Assembly: GCA_012519205.1 (NCBI GenBank)
Contig: JAAYQR010000027.1
Location: forward strand, 1 to 64,000
Length of the DNA stretch: 64,000 nt
Reading direction: 5' to 3'
Source of the DNA: Candidatus Epulonipiscium sp.
Lineage (GTDB): Bacteria; Bacillota; Clostridia; Lachnospirales; Defluviitaleaceae
A program made the position numbers and the translations under genes. Position 1 is the stretch's first letter. Each line of letters starts with the position of its first letter. Shown here in pieces: positions 25,490 to 33,974 of this stretch. Below the pieces are notes generated by a model. It ran no database searches. It was given only the letters and a program-made list of their open reading frames with translations, and was not told the DNA's origin.

Positions 25490-25531
25490 ATACTAGGAGA
25501 AGATGGAACTGTCCCGATGAAATTGGTTTAA
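25490..25531 (+). pseudogene. Remnant of a DUF5320 gene (start codon lost)
   Basis: Behind AGGAGGTGAAT, at the spacing used in locus A, codons read ILGEDGTVPMKLV then stop, matching MPRRDGTGPMGAG of the intact DUF5320 protein at 6051. The ATG has become ATA and only 13 codons remain. A small hairpin (25534-25551) follows where locus A has its terminator. Confidence 0.65.
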
Positions 25532-25577
25532 TGAACAGGGGATGCTCTGTTTATTTCTATTGAATTGAGGTGGGGTT

Positions 25578-25958
25578 ATGGCAAGACCAATGAAATGGAG
25601 AAAGGTTTGTGGTTTACCTAAGAATGATAGATTTGGGCCTCTTGATTTATCCATAGATGATAGGGAATATATTAATATGACAGTAGATGAATATGAAACC
25701 ATAAGACTTATTGATTTAGAAGGGTTTACACAGGAGGAATGTGCAAAACAAATGAATGTAGCCCGCACTACTGTACAGGGTATTTATATGGAAGCAAGAA
25801 AAAAGCTGGCCGAATCCCTAGTAAATGGGAAAGTATTATTGATTGAAGGAGGAGAATACCGATTATGTGACGGTCTAGGAAGAAGTTGTGGAAGGGGGTG
25901 CCATAGGAATAGACATGGACGAAGCTTTGCAGATAAGAAAGATGAATCATATGAATAG
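25578..25958 (+). CDS. DUF134 helix-turn-helix protein
   Basis: A 126-residue protein. It starts [20 protein letters not shown] and contains the segment [20 protein letters not shown] followed by [19 protein letters not shown], a sigma-70 region-4-like helix-turn-helix. The Cys/His/Gly-rich tail ([20 protein letters not shown]) could bind a metal or iron-sulfur cluster. DUF134 proteins are predicted DNA-binding proteins found with NifX/ORP-like genes. As first intact gene of the operon behind the twin operators, it could be an autoregulator. That competes with the Crp/Fnr protein at 28510 for the same role. Confidence 0.85.
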   Translation: MARPMKWRKVCGLPKNDRFGPLDLSIDDREYINMTVDEYETIRLIDLEGFTQEECAKQMNVARTTVQGIYMEARKKLAESLVNGKVLLIEGGEYRLCDGLGRSCGRGCHRNRHGRSFADKKDESYE

Positions 25959-26000
25959 TTTATTTTAAAAATGTCTAGTAAAATAGAATGGAGGATTCTC

Positions 26001-26369
26001 ATGAAAATAGCAATACCTGTGGATGAAAAAAACATGAATACGAAGGTTTGTATATCTTTTGGTCGTGCCCCATATTTCCTTTTTTATGATACCGAAACAA
26101 AGGAAGGTTTATTCCACGATAACAGTGCGGCAGCAAGTACAGGGGGGGCAGGAATCAAAGCAGCTCAAATGATAGTTGATAATAAAGCCGATATACTATT
26201 AACCCCAAGATGTGGACAAAATGCTGCGAACGTGCTTAAGGCTGCTGATATTAAAATATACAAGACAAATAATATTTCAGTGAAAGATAATATCGATGCT
26301 TTCACAAATGGGAAACTTTCTTTGCTTGAGGAAATCCATGCGGGATTCCATGGGCGTGGAGGAAATTAG
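26001..26369 (+). CDS. NifX/NifB-like (ORP-like) cluster-binding protein
   Basis: A 122-residue protein of the dinitrogenase iron-molybdenum cofactor family: MKIAIPVDEKNMNTKVCISF, FLFYDTETKEG, ASTGGAGIKAAQMIVDNKAD, PRCGQNAANVLKAA. In nitrogen fixers these RNase H-like folds carry FeMo-co precursors. In organisms without nitrogenase, relatives such as the Orange Protein of Desulfovibrio bind Mo-Cu clusters. No nif structural genes lie in this window. The start at 26001 follows GGAGG. It ends 1 nt before the first ATPase gene. Confidence 0.85.
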   Translation: MKIAIPVDEKNMNTKVCISFGRAPYFLFYDTETKEGLFHDNSAAASTGGAGIKAAQMIVDNKADILLTPRCGQNAANVLKAADIKIYKTNNISVKDNIDAFTNGKLSLLEEIHAGFHGRGGN

Positions 26370-26370
26370 T

Positions 26371-27231
26371 ATGAATATAGCTGTATTAAGTGGTAAGGGA
26401 GGAACAGGAAAAACATTAGTATCAGTTAATTTGGCCGCCACAGCAGGGGAATCTATTTATGTGGACTGTGATGTAGAAGAACCTAATGGGCATTTATTTT
26501 TTAGACCACAAGATATTAAGGAAGAAAAGATATACGTCAAAATTCCAACTGTTGAGTATGAGCTTTGTGATGGATGTAGGAAATGTGTTGAGTTCTGTAA
26601 GTTCAATGCCCTTGCTTATACGGGGAAAAACCTTATTGTTTTTGAAGAGATTTGTCACTCCTGTGGCGGATGTCTAATAGTTTGTCCTACGAAAGCATTA
26701 ACTGAAAAGGATAAGGTTATTGGAAAAATACAAAAGGGAGTTTCCAGGCAGGTAGTTGTACATACTGGAACAATGAACATAGGGGAAGCATCGGGAGTGC
26801 CAATCATTAATAAGCTCTTAGAAAAAAACAAAAAAGATCCAAATAAACTAACTATTATTGACTGTCCCCCTGGGAGTGCTTGTATTGTGATGGAAAGTAT
26901 TAAAGACGTAGACTATTGCATCTTAGTGGCTGAACCAACCCTATTTGGGGTTCATAACCTTAATATGGTATTTGAGTTAGTGCAATTATTTAATAAGCCC
27001 TTTGGGGTGGTACTTAATAAATGTTTGAAAGGTGAAAATCCGGCAGAAAAGTTTTGTTTAGAAAGAAACATTAAGATATTAGGCAGAATACCTTTTGATG
27101 ATGAGCTAGGAAGGATGAACTCTAGCGGTAATATTGTAGTTAGAGAAAATGAAAAATATAAATTTATTTTTTCTTCCTTACTAGAAATGATAAAAAGCGA
27201 GGTGCAAAATGAAGCAGCTTCTAATTCTTAG
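26371..27231 (+). CDS. MinD/Mrp-type ATPase with 4Fe-4S insert (first)
   Basis: A 286-residue P-loop ATPase. The deviant Walker A is SGKGGTGKTLVSVN (about residues 7-20); the family signature VDCDVEEPNGHLF follows. A bacterial ferredoxin insert carries two clusters: CDGCRKCVEFCKFNA (about 68-82) and CHSCGGCLIVCPTKA (about 96-110). A TIIDCPPGSAC switch region comes next. Such ATPases (Orp-type in Desulfovibrio, Mrp/Nbp35 relatives) are thought to assemble or transfer metal clusters. ATG 26371 is behind GGAGGA. The 3' end overlaps the next ATPase gene by 23 nt. Confidence 0.88.
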   Translation: MNIAVLSGKGGTGKTLVSVNLAATAGESIYVDCDVEEPNGHLFFRPQDIKEEKIYVKIPTVEYELCDGCRKCVEFCKFNALAYTGKNLIVFEEICHSCGGCLIVCPTKALTEKDKVIGKIQKGVSRQVVVHTGTMNIGEASGVPIINKLLEKNKKDPNKLTIIDCPPGSACIVMESIKDVDYCILVAEPTLFGVHNLNMVFELVQLFNKPFGVVLNKCLKGENPAEKFCLERNIKILGRIPFDDELGRMNSSGNIVVRENEKYKFIFSSLLEMIKSEVQNEAASNS

Positions 27232-28072
27232 TGGCAAAGGTGGCACTGGGAAAACTACAATAGCCAGTGCATTAATAAAGCTTTTTAATGCTAAGGCTTA
27301 CGGAGATTGTGATGTGGATGCACCGAATCTTCATCTTATAACAAGGCAAAATACTAAGCCTATAAAAAATCATTACTATGGTTTACCAAAAGCAAAAATA
27401 AACCCTAAATTATGCATCAAATGTGGTAACTGTATACAAAGTTGTAGATTTGATGCTATCTCATTGAAAAAAATATACACTGTGGATTTATATGCCTGTG
27501 AAGGATGTGGGGTTTGTGGACTTGTCTGTCCTAGAGGGGCCATATCCTTAGAGCCTACTATAGATGGGGAACTCATGCTATATAAAGATAAAGAGGAGGT
27601 TTTTTCGACAGCACAACTTAAAATGGGTAGCGGTACCTCCGGGATGCTTGTAACGGAAGTAAAAAAACAAATGAAATCGGCAGCAGGGGATGAAAATTTT
27701 GCAATTATTGATGGTTCCCCGGGTATAGGTTGTCCCGTAATAGCCTCCCTTAGTGGGGTGGATATGGTTTTAATCGTAGCCGAACCTTCTATATCAGGAA
27801 TTAGTGATATGGAACGGATAATAAAAACTGCCCAAGGATTTGGTACGAAGATAGGGGTATGTATAAATAAATATGATACTAATCTTAGAAATACTAGGAA
27901 TATTCAAGGGTTTTGCGAGAAAAAGGGAATACCTTTTGTAGGGAAAATACCTTTTGATTCGGAAGCGGTAAAAGTCATAAACAATGGTAGTACCATAGTA
28001 GATATAGAGTGCGCATCGGGAGTAGCGGTAAGGAAAATTCATGCTAAGATTATAGATATATTTAAAATATAA
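27209..28072 (+). CDS. MinD/Mrp-type ATPase with 4Fe-4S insert (second)
   Basis: A 287-residue paralogue of the preceding protein, and probably its partner in a heterodimer. Walker A is SGKGGTGKTTIASAL, with GDCDVDAPNLHL after it. The ferredoxin insert is CIKCGNCIQSCRFDA then CEGCGVCGLVCPRGA, and the switch region is IIDGSPGIGCPVIASL. The gene starts inside the previous one (23-nt overlap), implying coupled 1:1 synthesis. Paired ATPases of this type are the core of the Orange Protein operon in sulfate reducers. That comparison is by architecture only. Confidence 0.88.
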   Translation: MKQLLILSGKGGTGKTTIASALIKLFNAKAYGDCDVDAPNLHLITRQNTKPIKNHYYGLPKAKINPKLCIKCGNCIQSCRFDAISLKKIYTVDLYACEGCGVCGLVCPRGAISLEPTIDGELMLYKDKEEVFSTAQLKMGSGTSGMLVTEVKKQMKSAAGDENFAIIDGSPGIGCPVIASLSGVDMVLIVAEPSISGISDMERIIKTAQGFGTKIGVCINKYDTNLRNTRNIQGFCEKKGIPFVGKIPFDSEAVKVINNGSTIVDIECASGVAVRKIHAKIIDIFKI

Positions 28073-28088
28073 AATGGAGGTATAAGAA

Positions 28089-28448
28089 ATGATTAAAATT
28101 GCAGTAGCAAGTGAAGGGAATAGGATAACAGAACATTTTGGTCATTGTGAAAATTTTAATATTTTTGAGGGGGAAGATGGAAAGATTATAAGCGTTGAAT
28201 CTATCCCTAATCCAGGACATAAGCCAGGATTTCTTCCTAATTTCCTAAATGATAAAGGGGTTAATGTAATTATTTCAGGTGGCATGGGTGGAGGAGCCGT
28301 AGATATTTTTAATGAAAAAGGAATAGATGTTTATGTGGGGGTAAAAGGCGATGCCAAAGCAGCAGCAGAAGCATATCTTAAAGGTCACCTAAAAACAACA
28401 GGCTCTATTTGCCATGAACATGAACATCATGATATATGTGGAGAATAA
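28089..28448 (+). CDS. NifX-like cluster-binding protein with His-rich tail
   Basis: A 119-residue second member of the NifX/ORP fold: MIKIAVASEGNRITEHFGHC, NVIISGGMGGGAVDIFNEKG. The C-terminus is metal-ligand rich (CHEHEHHDICGE), which the first copy lacks. It lies 16 nt after the second ATPase and is probably the cluster acceptor or carrier. It is the last gene before the separately transcribed regulator. Confidence 0.87.
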   Translation: MIKIAVASEGNRITEHFGHCENFNIFEGEDGKIISVESIPNPGHKPGFLPNFLNDKGVNVIISGGMGGGAVDIFNEKGIDVYVGVKGDAKAAAEAYLKGHLKTTGSICHEHEHHDICGE

Positions 28449-28509
28449 ATCTAAATTGACTAGATTATTGGCACTAAAAATATAACAACTGTAGACAAGG
28501 AGAAAGGAA

Positions 28510-29199
28510 ATGGATAAAAAGATTCATACTTGTACTCCACATAGGGCATGTATCTCATTGGTTCCGATTTTCAATCATTTAGAAGATTGTCAAATACATG
28601 AAATCATGAAATCTACAAAATCCACTTCATACAAGAAAGGGGAAATGATTTATCGTGCAGGGGATGTTTCAGACTCCCTACATATTGTAAGTGATGGAAA
28701 GGTAAAAATATACCGATTATCCGAATCAGGAAAAGAACAACTGGTGCGTATTTTAGGTCCAGGGGATTTCACAGGGGAACTGGCATTATTTAATGAGTCT
28801 ATTCATGAATCCTATGCAGAGGCCATGGAAGATAGTGATATTTGTATGATTACCCGGGAAGCCTTACAAAGGTTTTTGATGGAATTTCCTTCTATCTCTT
28901 TAATGATTTTATCTGAGTTTTCGAAGAGACTAGAAAAATCAGAAAAACAGGTAACCCGTTTTGCCACCGAAAAGGTTGAGACGAGAATAGCTCTTTTTTT
29001 ATCTGAACGTGTGGAAGATGAAGGTGGGAGAATGGAAATATCATTACCCATGGCTAGAAAGGATTTGGCATCTTATCTAGGAACAACACCTGAAACGTTA
29101 AGCAGGAAATTAACTGAATTTGAAAAGGAGGGGTATATTAAACAGATAGGGTATAAAAAAATCAAAATATTAGATTTAGATGGGTTAATGGATTTGTAG
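28510..29199 (+). CDS. Crp/Fnr-family transcriptional regulator
   Basis: A 229-residue regulator with a cyclic-nucleotide-binding-like jelly roll (GEMIYRAGDVSDSLHIVSDG; RILGPGDFTGELALF), a long dimer helix, and a C-terminal HTH (RKDLASYLGTTPETLSRKLT). Cysteines near the N-terminus (Cys8, Cys14, Cys27) suggest an Fnr-like redox or cluster sensor rather than cAMP binding. Its expected site, TGA-N6-TCA, matches the TGACATATGTCA operators at 5979-6027 and 25418-25468, so it is the first candidate for their regulator. It has its own weak promoter (TTGACT near 28456). Confidence 0.87.
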   Translation: MDKKIHTCTPHRACISLVPIFNHLEDCQIHEIMKSTKSTSYKKGEMIYRAGDVSDSLHIVSDGKVKIYRLSESGKEQLVRILGPGDFTGELALFNESIHESYAEAMEDSDICMITREALQRFLMEFPSISLMILSEFSKRLEKSEKQVTRFATEKVETRIALFLSERVEDEGGRMEISLPMARKDLASYLGTTPETLSRKLTEFEKEGYIKQIGYKKIKILDLDGLMDL

Positions 29200-29236
29200 G
29201 CTCCTGAATTCTTGAAGAATTCAGGGGCTTTTTTAG
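29200..29236 (+). terminator. Terminator after the Crp/Fnr gene
   Basis: CCTGAATTCTT pairs with AGAATTCAGG; GGGGCTTTTTT follows. It closes the metal-cluster/regulator region. Confidence 0.85.
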
Positions 29237-29373
29237 ATAACACCAATAATAATACATAGATAGGATCACTAATTTAGCAGTTGAAAAATAGTATTAGATA
29301 TTATAAGATAAATTTATATATTTTCAGACAATTAAATAGATTATATAATAAAGGATAAGAAAAGGGGGATTAT

Positions 29374-32088
29374 ATGGGAAAAATAGATTTAAAGGGAACT
29401 TGGAACTTTTGTCTGGATAGTGAGAAAATGGGGCTGGATAAGAAATATTATAAAAAATCCTTTGAAGATACAATTGATTTACCAACCACCGTATCGGAAT
29501 CAAAAAAAGGAAGCTATTCTGACAAAATGAATGTGGGTTTTCTCACAGACCCTTATTATTTTGAAGGATATACTTGGTACTCAAAGGATGTAGAATTTGA
29601 AGACACGAAGGAAAAAGAGTTTTTTCTAATATTGGAGAGAACAAGGATTTCTCACCTTTGGATAGATGAAAACTATATCGGAAGTAATGATAGCCTTTGT
29701 ACATCCCATAGATATCGCATTACCCCCTATATAAGTAACAAATCCAAGATTACGATTATGGTTGATAATACTTCCTATTTGATAAAGGGGGGGCATATGA
29801 CCTCTCCTGATACTCAGACAAATTGGAATGGGATAACCGGAGAGATATATATTGAAGAATTAAATAAAGCTTATTTAAGCAAAGTAAGAATATATCCTAA
29901 TGTGGCACAAAATTCAATTGAAGTAAAGTTAACTCTAAATGGAAGCGAAAAGGCTGATATGATAGCATGGACATCGTGTAATCAAAAAGCTTTTTCAAAA
30001 TCTAATTATGAACTTTTAGAAGGAGAAAATACTTTTACATATTACCTTGATAAAAGAGCTCAAACCTGGAGTGAACATAACCCCCAATTATATGATTTAA
30101 TATTAAAATTAAAACAAAACAATGAGACTGAGGATGAGTATAGATTTAGCTTTGGGCTAAGAGAATTTAAAGCGAAAGGAAAGTATTTTGAAATCAACGG
30201 CATGAGAACCTTCTTAAGGGGAAAGCATGACGGGCTTATTTTCCCTCTAACCGGCTATGCTCCTACAGATGTGGAAGAATGGATAAAGATTCTTAAAATG
30301 GCTAAAGAATATGGTATAAATCACTACCGTTTTCATACCTGTTGTCCCCCAAGGGCAGCTTTTATTGCAGCTGATATATTGGGAATGTATATGGAGCCAG
30401 AACTCCCATTTTGGGGGATAGTAACCCAAGAGGGGGAAGAAAACCATGATGAAACCGGACAAAAATATCTTATAGAAGAGGGTTTTCGTATTTTAGATGA
30501 ATTTGGCAATCATCCTTCATTTGTTATGATGTCCATGGGGAATGAATTATGGGGAAGTAAAAACCGTATTAATCAAATTCTCGGGGATTATAGAAAATAC
30601 GATAATAGGCATCTATATACTCAGGGTTCAAATAACTTTCAATTTATGCCTTGTATCTTAGAGAACGAAGATTTCTTTTGTGGCGTGCGTTTTTCTAGAG
30701 ATAGGCTATTTAGAGGCTCTTATGCTATGTGTGATGCACCTCAAGGGCATATACAAACTATGGCACCTAATACAAGTTATAACTATGATGAAATCATACG
30801 ACCCAGCAATATATCGGAAGGGGAAACCAAGGGTGGTAATATTACTATTCAGTATGGAACCAGTACAAAAACGGTTAAGATGGATAGCTCTGGAGAAATA
30901 ATACCAGAAGTTCCTGTAGTTTCCCATGAAATCGGACAATATGCTATGTATCCAGATTTCTCAGAAGTGAATAAATATTTAGGGGTATTGAAACCAAGGA
31001 ACTTTGAAATATTTAAAAATAGATTAGAAGAAAAAAATATGCTTCATATGGCAGATGAGTTTTTTAAGGCTTCGGGTAAATTGGCAGTAGAGTGTTATAA
31101 ATTAGAGCTAGAAACAGCTCTAAGAAGCAATGAGCTAGCGGGATATCAGATTTTAGATTTACAAGATTTTTCGGGTCAGGGAACGGCATTAGTAGGTATT
31201 TTAGATGCATTTATGGAAAGTAAAGGGCTTATATCTTCTAAAGAGTGGAGACAGTTTTGTTATGATAAGGTGATACTTGGAGAACTTAATAAGTTTATTT
31301 TTACTTCAGAAGAAATGCTTATAATGCCCATAAAACTAGCATGCTTTAATCCAAAAGCCATTATTAATCCTAAGATTGAATTTAATATTTCAGAAGGAGA
31401 ACATATCCTCATCTCTAAAGAAAAAACAATAAGAAATCAATATTTTTCCGGGATGCATAAATTAACTGATTTTAAAATTAAACTTCCCAAGGTTTTAGAG
31501 CCAAAGAAATTAACTCTAACTATAAAAATATCTGAAGCAGATATAAAAAATGCTTATGATATATGGATTTACCCTCAAGATATACCTTCTAATAGGGATG
31601 AAGATATAATTATAACCGAAAGTATTGAGGAAGCAAGAAAAAGTCTCAAAGAAGGTAAGAAGGTTCTTTATTATCCACAAGACCTAGATGATATGAATTC
31701 TATTGAGGGCACATATTGTACAGACTTTTGGTGTTATCCTATGTTCAAGTCCATTTCAAAGAGCATGGGTAAACCTGTACCTGTAGGAACCCTTGGGCTT
31801 TGTATCCAAAACAATCATCCTATTTTTAACAATTTTCCTACAGAAAGTCATACAACCCCCCAATGGTATGACATTATCACCAACTCAAGGGCCATGATAC
31901 TGGATGGGGAAAATGTTGAACCTATAGTATGGGTTGTAGACAATTTTGAGAGAAACCACAAATTAGGAATCATCTATGAGTTAACAATCGAGGAAGGAAA
32001 GCTGCTTGTATGTACTTCGAATTTACGAAGGATTAAAAATAGTCATTCAGCAAAATGGTTAGAATACAGCATCATTCAGCAACTTTAG
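29374..32088 (+). CDS. Glycoside hydrolase family 2 protein
   Basis: A 904-residue retaining glycosidase. An N-terminal sugar-binding jelly roll (about 1-170: DLKGTWNFCLDSEKMGLD, FLILERTRISHLWID) and an Ig-like domain are followed by a TIM barrel (about 265-560) with MMSMGNELWG (acid/base Glu391) and VVSHEIGQYAMY (likely nucleophile Glu519). No signal peptide, so the substrate is an imported oligosaccharide. The family covers beta-galactosidase, mannosidase and glucuronidase activities; specificity cannot be assigned. The C-terminal 300 residues form extra beta domains. It is monocistronic, behind AAGGGGG and ahead of a terminator. No transporter for its substrate is adjacent. Confidence 0.85.
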   Translation: MGKIDLKGTWNFCLDSEKMGLDKKYYKKSFEDTIDLPTTVSESKKGSYSDKMNVGFLTDPYYFEGYTWYSKDVEFEDTKEKEFFLILERTRISHLWIDENYIGSNDSLCTSHRYRITPYISNKSKITIMVDNTSYLIKGGHMTSPDTQTNWNGITGEIYIEELNKAYLSKVRIYPNVAQNSIEVKLTLNGSEKADMIAWTSCNQKAFSKSNYELLEGENTFTYYLDKRAQTWSEHNPQLYDLILKLKQNNETEDEYRFSFGLREFKAKGKYFEINGMRTFLRGKHDGLIFPLTGYAPTDVEEWIKILKMAKEYGINHYRFHTCCPPRAAFIAADILGMYMEPELPFWGIVTQEGEENHDETGQKYLIEEGFRILDEFGNHPSFVMMSMGNELWGSKNRINQILGDYRKYDNRHLYTQGSNNFQFMPCILENEDFFCGVRFSRDRLFRGSYAMCDAPQGHIQTMAPNTSYNYDEIIRPSNISEGETKGGNITIQYGTSTKTVKMDSSGEIIPEVPVVSHEIGQYAMYPDFSEVNKYLGVLKPRNFEIFKNRLEEKNMLHMADEFFKASGKLAVECYKLELETALRSNELAGYQILDLQDFSGQGTALVGILDAFMESKGLISSKEWRQFCYDKVILGELNKFIFTSEEMLIMPIKLACFNPKAIINPKIEFNISEGEHILISKEKTIRNQYFSGMHKLTDFKIKLPKVLEPKKLTLTIKISEADIKNAYDIWIYPQDIPSNRDEDIIITESIEEARKSLKEGKKVLYYPQDLDDMNSIEGTYCTDFWCYPMFKSISKSMGKPVPVGTLGLCIQNNHPIFNNFPTESHTTPQWYDIITNSRAMILDGENVEPIVWVVDNFERNHKLGIIYELTIEEGKLLVCTSNLRRIKNSHSAKWLEYSIIQQL

Positions 32089-32089
32089 G

Positions 32090-32128
32090 AATAACTGCAA
32101 TGCCTACCTGGCATTACAGTTATTTTTT
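32090..32128 (+). terminator. Terminator after the GH2 gene
   Basis: ATAACTGCAATGCC pairs with GGCATTACAGTTAT around TACCT and is followed by a run of seven T. Confidence 0.9.
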
Positions 32129-32240
32129 TATGTATTTTAAAATTAATATAAACATGGTATAAAAAAGTTTTAGTCTTTATGTTATAATTTATAAAAAGTG
32201 AAATACTAAATTATAATCATATTTACAAGGATGATACATT

Positions 32241-33974
32241 ATGAAGATATTACTTAAATATTTAAAGCAATATTATATACCTTTTTTAGCAGCTATAATT
32301 TGTTTAAGTCTGGAGACTTTTATAGATTTATTACAGCCCACATTTATGTCACGGATAGTAGATATTGGGGTTGCTGCTAAGGACTTAGATTATATAATGA
32401 AAACAGGATTTATCATGCTGGGAATAACGGGAGCAGGGGCCATAATGGCAATTGCAAGAAGTATATTGGCTACTACTATATCCCAAAAGGTTGGTGCTTC
32501 CCTCAGACTTTGGTTATTTACAAAAGTTCAGTCTTTATCTTTAAAAGACATTGATAACTTTGATACAGGTTCTTTGATTACAAGACTTACTAATGATGTT
32601 ACTCAGGTTCAAAATTTTGTCATGGGGATTATGAGGATATTCGTAAAGGCCCCATTGCTTTTTATAGGCAGCATAATTATGACTTTTGTACTTAGTCCGA
32701 AGATGGCATTTATTATAGTTATTTTAATACCCATTATCAGTTTTCTTATGTACTTGAATCTAAAAAAAGCATATCCCTTTTTTGCAAGGGTACAAAGGGC
32801 ACTGGACAAGGTAAATATCAAAATGAGGGAATACTTACAAGGGGTTCGGGTAGTTAAGGCCTATAATCAATTTGATTATGAAAAAGAAAGCTTTGATGAA
32901 GTAAATCTAAGATTGCAAGAAACATCAAAACAGTCTATGGAATTAGTTGCAATCTTCTTACCTCTGATAACCTTAGTTGTAAATTTGGGAATTGTATTTA
33001 TTTTATGGCTAGGGGGTATGGAAATTAATAAAGGAAATCTACAAGTAGGCAAGATTATTGCTATCGTAAATTATATGATACAAATATTAACCTCTTTAAT
33101 TATGATTTCTAATATTATTACTACTTTAGTAAGGACAATGACATCCCTAGAGAGGATTGAGGATGTTCTAGATACAGAAGACACTATAACTTATGATAAT
33201 CAAAAAGATAATTGGAAGATAGAAAAGGGAAGAATTGATTTTATCAATGTTCATGCCAGTTATTCAAAAAACACGGAGTCCAATGTTTTAAATGACATTT
33301 CTTTTACCTGTATGCCAGGGGAAACCTTAGGGATAATTGGATCTACAGGTTCAGGTAAAACAACCTTGGTACATCTTATAATGGGATATTATGATTATAT
33401 AAAAGGTAGTATCAAAATAGATGGACAAGATATAAGTCATATTAATCCAAAACTAATTCGCAATCAGGTTGCTATCGTATCCCAAAAGGCATTGCTATTT
33501 AGTGGAACTATTAAAGAAAATATTCTTTGGGGTAAAAAAGATGCAAGTATGGATGAAATAAAAAATGCAGCAAAGATTGCCCAAGCACATGACTTTATAG
33601 ATAGTTTCAAAGGTGGTTACGATACTTATTTAGGACAAGGAGGCGTAAACCTATCCGGGGGACAAAAACAAAGAATTTCTATTGCCCGCGCAATCATAAA
33701 AAGACCTAAAATACTGATCTTAGACGATTCTACCAGTGCTGTTGATGTAACTACAGAGGCTAAAATAAGAAAAGGTATTGGGGATTTTTCAAAGGATATG
33801 ACAACTATAATTATTGCCCAAAGAATACAATCCATAATGGGGGCAGACCAAATATTAGTCTTAGAAAATGGTGAGGTTGTGGGAAAAGGGAATCACGAGG
33901 AGTTAATAGAATCCTGTAAAGTATATCAGGATATTTATGATTCACAAATTGGAAGGACGGCGACAGTATCATGA
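32241..33974 (+). CDS. ABC exporter half with degenerate ATP site
   Basis: A 577-residue fusion of a six-helix permease domain (residues 1-310) and an ATPase. Walker A is GSTGSGKTT, the signature is LSGGQKQR, and Walker B reads ILILDDSTSAVD, in which the catalytic Glu is Asp. The H-loop histidine is Gln (IIIAQRIQSI). Both changes mark the non-hydrolysing site of heterodimeric exporters (TM287/288, BmrCD and LmrCD type). The stop overlaps the start of the next gene (ATGA), so the two halves are co-translated. Substrate is probably a drug or lipid; this cannot be read from sequence. Confidence 0.92.
   Translation: MKILLKYLKQYYIPFLAAIICLSLETFIDLLQPTFMSRIVDIGVAAKDLDYIMKTGFIMLGITGAGAIMAIARSILATTISQKVGASLRLWLFTKVQSLSLKDIDNFDTGSLITRLTNDVTQVQNFVMGIMRIFVKAPLLFIGSIIMTFVLSPKMAFIIVILIPIISFLMYLNLKKAYPFFARVQRALDKVNIKMREYLQGVRVVKAYNQFDYEKESFDEVNLRLQETSKQSMELVAIFLPLITLVVNLGIVFILWLGGMEINKGNLQVGKIIAIVNYMIQILTSLIMISNIITTLVRTMTSLERIEDVLDTEDTITYDNQKDNWKIEKGRIDFINVHASYSKNTESNVLNDISFTCMPGETLGIIGSTGSGKTTLVHLIMGYYDYIKGSIKIDGQDISHINPKLIRNQVAIVSQKALLFSGTIKENILWGKKDASMDEIKNAAKIAQAHDFIDSFKGGYDTYLGQGGVNLSGGQKQRISIARAIIKRPKILILDDSTSAVDVTTEAKIRKGIGDFSKDMTTIIIAQRIQSIMGADQILVLENGEVVGKGNHEELIESCKVYQDIYDSQIGRTATVS

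Noticed and set aside
25971-28448. Nitrogen fixation cluster
   Set aside because: NifX-like folds and MinD-type ATPases are present, but no nifH, D, K, E, N or B radical SAM gene; a non-nitrogenase metal-cluster role fits better.
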